Part shown: piece after piece, positions 5,455 to 6,751 of the stretch
Position numbering within the stretch: the stretch's first letter is position 1
Layout: each line of letters opens with the position of its first letter
NCBI GenBank assembly: GCA_946530775.1
Contig: CAMNAH010000063.1
Location: 1-6,751 of the forward strand
Direction: 5' to 3'
DNA from: an uncultured Coriobacteriales bacterium
GTDB lineage: Bacteria > Actinomycetota > Coriobacteriia > Coriobacteriales > Atopobiaceae
Length of the DNA stretch: 6,751 bases
Translations under genes and position numbers: made by a program
The notes under the pieces: model-generated
Database searches by the model: none
What the model saw: only the letters and a program-made list of their open reading frames with translations
What the model was told of the DNA's origin: nothing

Positions 5455-6459
5455 CTAGCAGACTCGGCTGCCCTGCACGTAATCTCCACCCTGCGCATAT
5501 GCCCTGGCGTTCTCGAGCGTGCAGACCGCGATCTGGCCGAGTGCCTCGCGGGTGAAGAACGCCTGGTGGCTCGTCACGACCACGTTGGGGAACGAGCACA
5601 GGCGCGCGGTGATCGAGCTGCCCAGGATCTCATCCATGCGGTCCTGGTAGACGTTGGCGTTCTCGCCCTCGTACACATCGAGGCCTGCGGCGCCTATCTT
5701 GCCGGAGCGGATGCCGCGGATAAGGGCGTCGTTGTCCACAAGTCCGCCGCGCCCGGTATTCACGAGGATCACGCCGTCCTTCATCTTGGCGATGCTCTCG
5801 TCATCGATCATGTGGTAGCTCTCATCGTTCAGGAACGCATGCAGCGAGATGAGGTCGGCGCGGGCGTAGAGCTCGTCGTAATCGACGTACTCGTCCACGC
5901 AGCCCTCCTCGATGAGCTTCTCGTTGGGGTAGAGGTCGGCGCCGAGCACCGTCATGCCGAAGCCCTTGCAGATGCGCGCGAGCGCAGCTCCGATGCGGCC
6001 CGTGCCGATGATGCCCGCGGTCTTGCCATGGAGCGTCTCGCCCACAAGGCCCGTCAGCGCGAAGTTGTTCTCGCGCACGCGGATATAGCCCTTATGGATG
6101 CGGCGGTTTGCGCAGAGCGCCAGCCCCATGGCGTGCTCGGCGATGGCCTCGGGGCTGTAGGCGGGCACGCGGGTGACCGTGATGCCCAGCTGCTCGGCCA
6201 TGCTCACGTTGACGGCATCGTAGCCCGCGCAGCGCATGAGCAAAAGCTTCACGCCCAGGCCGGCGAGCATCTCAAGGGTGAGCGCGCCGGCATCGGCATT
6301 GACGAACGCGCACACCGCGTCGTAGCCGCGCGCGAGCGTGGCGGTGAGGGGATTGAGGTTGGTGTCGGTGTAGTCGATCTCGATATCGGGATAGGAGGGG
6401 AGCTCTTTGTCGAACGACTCCCTATCGTAGCTTGCTGCGCCATAGAACAGGATCTTCAT
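5455..6459 (-). CDS. ldhA: D-lactate dehydrogenase (D-2-hydroxyacid dehydrogenase family)
   Basis: This 334-residue cytoplasmic enzyme reduces pyruvate to D-lactate with NADH, which regenerates NAD+ during fermentation. The nucleotide-binding fold is seen at GTGRIG (152-157), with D175 at the end of the second strand, which favours NAD over NADP. The catalytic residues are R237 in NTGRGGLVD, E266 in DVYEGE and H298 in SHQAFFT. The segments RVPAYSPEAIAEHAMG (97-112) and NRRIHKGYIRVRENNFALTG (118-137) closely follow E. coli LdhA, which sets it apart from other family members such as VanH or hydroxyisocaproate dehydrogenase, though these are not fully excluded. The E. coli enzyme is 329 residues. 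The ATG at 6459 follows AAGGAGG at five-base spacing. It is divergent from the ATPase gene and upstream of pyk-pfk, so the locus links glycolytic pyruvate formation with its disposal. No convincing promoter was found. Confidence 0.9.
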   Translation of the reverse strand: MKILFYGAASYDRESFDKELPSYPDIEIDYTDTNLNPLTATLARGYDAVCAFVNADAGALTLEMLAGLGVKLLLMRCAGYDAVNVSMAEQLGITVTRVPAYSPEAIAEHAMGLALCANRRIHKGYIRVRENNFALTGLVGETLHGKTAGIIGTGRIGAALARICKGFGMTVLGADLYPNEKLIEEGCVDEYVDYDELYARADLISLHAFLNDESYHMIDDESIAKMKDGVILVNTGRGGLVDNDALIRGIRSGKIGAAGLDVYEGENANVYQDRMDEILGSSITARLCSFPNVVVTSHQAFFTREALGQIAVCTLENARAYAQGGDYVQGSRVC

Positions 6460-6521
6460 GCGAGCCTCCTTGCTGCAGATTCCATACGTTCAGATCCACG
6501 TTAGTTTAGCGCGAATCAGAG

Positions 6522-6549
6522 TTTTAAGCGCGTGTCGGCGGGGTATAAT
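6522..6549 (+). promoter_or_regulatory. Promoter of the P-type ATPase gene
   Basis: A perfect -10 box TATAAT (6544-6549) is preceded by a weak -35 candidate TTTTAA (6522-6527) at 16-base spacing. Transcription should begin near 6556, giving an unusually long leader of about 110 nt before the ATG at 6667. The poor -35 box allows for an activator. Two GCGCG-containing repeats (6505-6513 and 6522-6532) lie at and just upstream of the -35 region. Confidence 0.6.
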
Positions 6550-6555
6550 GCACAC

Positions 6556-6666
6556 GTTGAAAATGGCAAACAGCCTGGCATCGAGGTGAGCCCTTGCCCC
6601 TCCTGGGGAATTATGATCGGGAACCGAACAACAAGCCGCCAGGCGCCCAACCCAGGAGGATTGCGT
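6556..6666 (+). promoter_or_regulatory. Structured 5' leader, candidate cis-regulatory RNA that hides the ribosome binding site
   Basis: Two perfect pairings are visible. GCCTGGC (6573-6579) pairs with GCCAGGC (6638-6644). CCTCCTGGG (6599-6607) pairs with CCCAGGAGG (6651-6659), which contains the ribosome binding site AGGAGG of the ATPase gene. The two stems cross, so they are either mutually exclusive or form a pseudoknot. Local hairpins CCCC-TCCT-GGGG (6597-6608) and TCGG-GAA-CCGA (6617-6627) are also possible; the first competes with sequestration of the ribosome binding site. Such competition is how translational riboswitches work. I do not see the conserved core of a known class. GGGGAATTA (6605-6613) faintly recalls the yybP-ykoY manganese class (GGGGAGUA), but its second conserved loop was not found. 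Metal sensing is a guess from the downstream gene. Confidence 0.5.
6563..6589 (+). CDS. Possible upstream ORF of eight codons in the ATPase leader
   Basis: An ATG at 6563 opens an eight-codon frame, MANSLASR, that ends with TGA at 6587-6589. It lies about 7 nt after the predicted transcription start and has no ribosome binding site, so translation would have to be nearly leaderless. It covers the 5' arm of the GCCTGGC stem, so a translating ribosome could change the leader fold. A chance ORF this short is likely. Confidence 0.2.
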   Translation: MANSLASR

Positions 6667-6751
6667 ATGAAAGAGTACCTTTCGTCGACCGAGGATGTGC
6701 TTGCCGAGGTCAAGACCGATGTCAAGGCGGGCTTGACCGCCGACGAGGCAT
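6667..6751 (+). CDS. P-type cation-transporting ATPase, N-terminal fragment
   Basis: Only the first 28 residues lie in the window (MKEYLSSTEDVLAEVKTD followed by VKAGLTADEA), and the frame is open at the right edge. The pattern of a short polar helix ending in xGLT-x-xEA matches the cytoplasmic N-terminal domain of P-type cation pumps, particularly the calcium or PMCA-like group of Coriobacteriia and Firmicutes. Such enzymes use ATP, through an aspartyl-phosphate, to move cations across the cytoplasmic membrane. The catalytic DKTGT motif would lie beyond the edge, so the ion cannot be told. The start at 6667 is chosen because AGGAGGA (6654-6660) lies six bases upstream. An in-frame ATG at 6613 has no good ribosome binding site and would add 18 residues unlike this family. 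The gene is divergent from ldhA. Confidence 0.6.
   Translation, partial: MKEYLSSTEDVLAEVKTDVKAGLTADEA

Noticed and set aside
4041..5555. A 504-codon plus-strand open frame opposite pyruvate kinase
   Set aside because: It is the antisense of a highly conserved enzyme gene, has no ribosome binding site at its start, and has low-complexity composition.
5017..6504. A 495-codon plus-strand open frame opposite ldhA
   Set aside because: It spans the pyk start, the intergenic gap and all of ldhA in antisense, and encodes no recognisable motif.
6460..6560. A Rex-type redox operator or clear sigma-70 promoter for ldhA
   Set aside because: No TTGTTAA-N4-TTAACAA-like site is present. The only -10-like box on the minus strand (TAAACT) lacks a -35 partner at acceptable spacing.
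6613..6666. Upstream in-frame ATG start for the P-type ATPase
   Set aside because: The ATG at 6613 has only GGGGA three bases away as a possible ribosome binding site, and the added residues do not resemble the family. AGGAGGA before 6667 is far better.

Overview
This GC-rich window looks like a chromosomal stretch from a fermentative, gut-type actinobacterium, most likely of the class Coriobacteriia (Collinsella-like). That placement is an inference from base composition, a lactate-forming glycolytic gene set and protein character; no marker gene confirms it. All complete genes lie on the minus strand, and one plus-strand gene enters at the right edge. Three genes have the lower-glycolysis and fermentation theme: D-lactate dehydrogenase (5455-6459), pyruvate kinase (3900-5339) and 6-phosphofructokinase (2776-3873). 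They are transcribed right to left in the order ldh, pyk, pfk. pyk and pfk are 26 nt apart and end at a clear intrinsic terminator, so they form an operon. The ldh gene is separated from pyk by a 115-nt gap that holds a short inverted repeat.

Immediately downstream of that terminator is a second, independent minus-strand operon (2644 down to 657). It encodes a short YtrA-type GntR repressor, an ABC ATPase and an ABC-2 type permease. The genes are tightly coupled: a TAATG overlap joins the first two, and the stop and start abut at the second junction. A strong promoter precedes the operon, and a perfect 16-bp AT-rich palindrome fills most of its spacer, which suggests autorepression. The operon ends at an 18-bp perfect hairpin. 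The left edge (1-388) carries an unrecognised membrane-anchored protein gene with its own promoter, cut off by the window end.

On the right, ldh is divergent from the start of a probable P-type cation-transporting ATPase (6667 onward). The ATPase has a perfect TATAAT box and then a leader of about 110 nt. That leader contains two perfect complementary pairings that cross each other, and one of them buries the ribosome binding site. It also has an eight-codon upstream ORF. I do not recognise the leader as a known riboswitch class. It is the best candidate in the window for an undescribed regulatory element.

The other features worth attention are a 15-bp inverted repeat nested around the ABC operon terminator and a phosphofructokinase with mixed ATP-type and PPi-type residues. 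No RNA genes, CRISPR arrays, insertion sequences or phage genes were seen.
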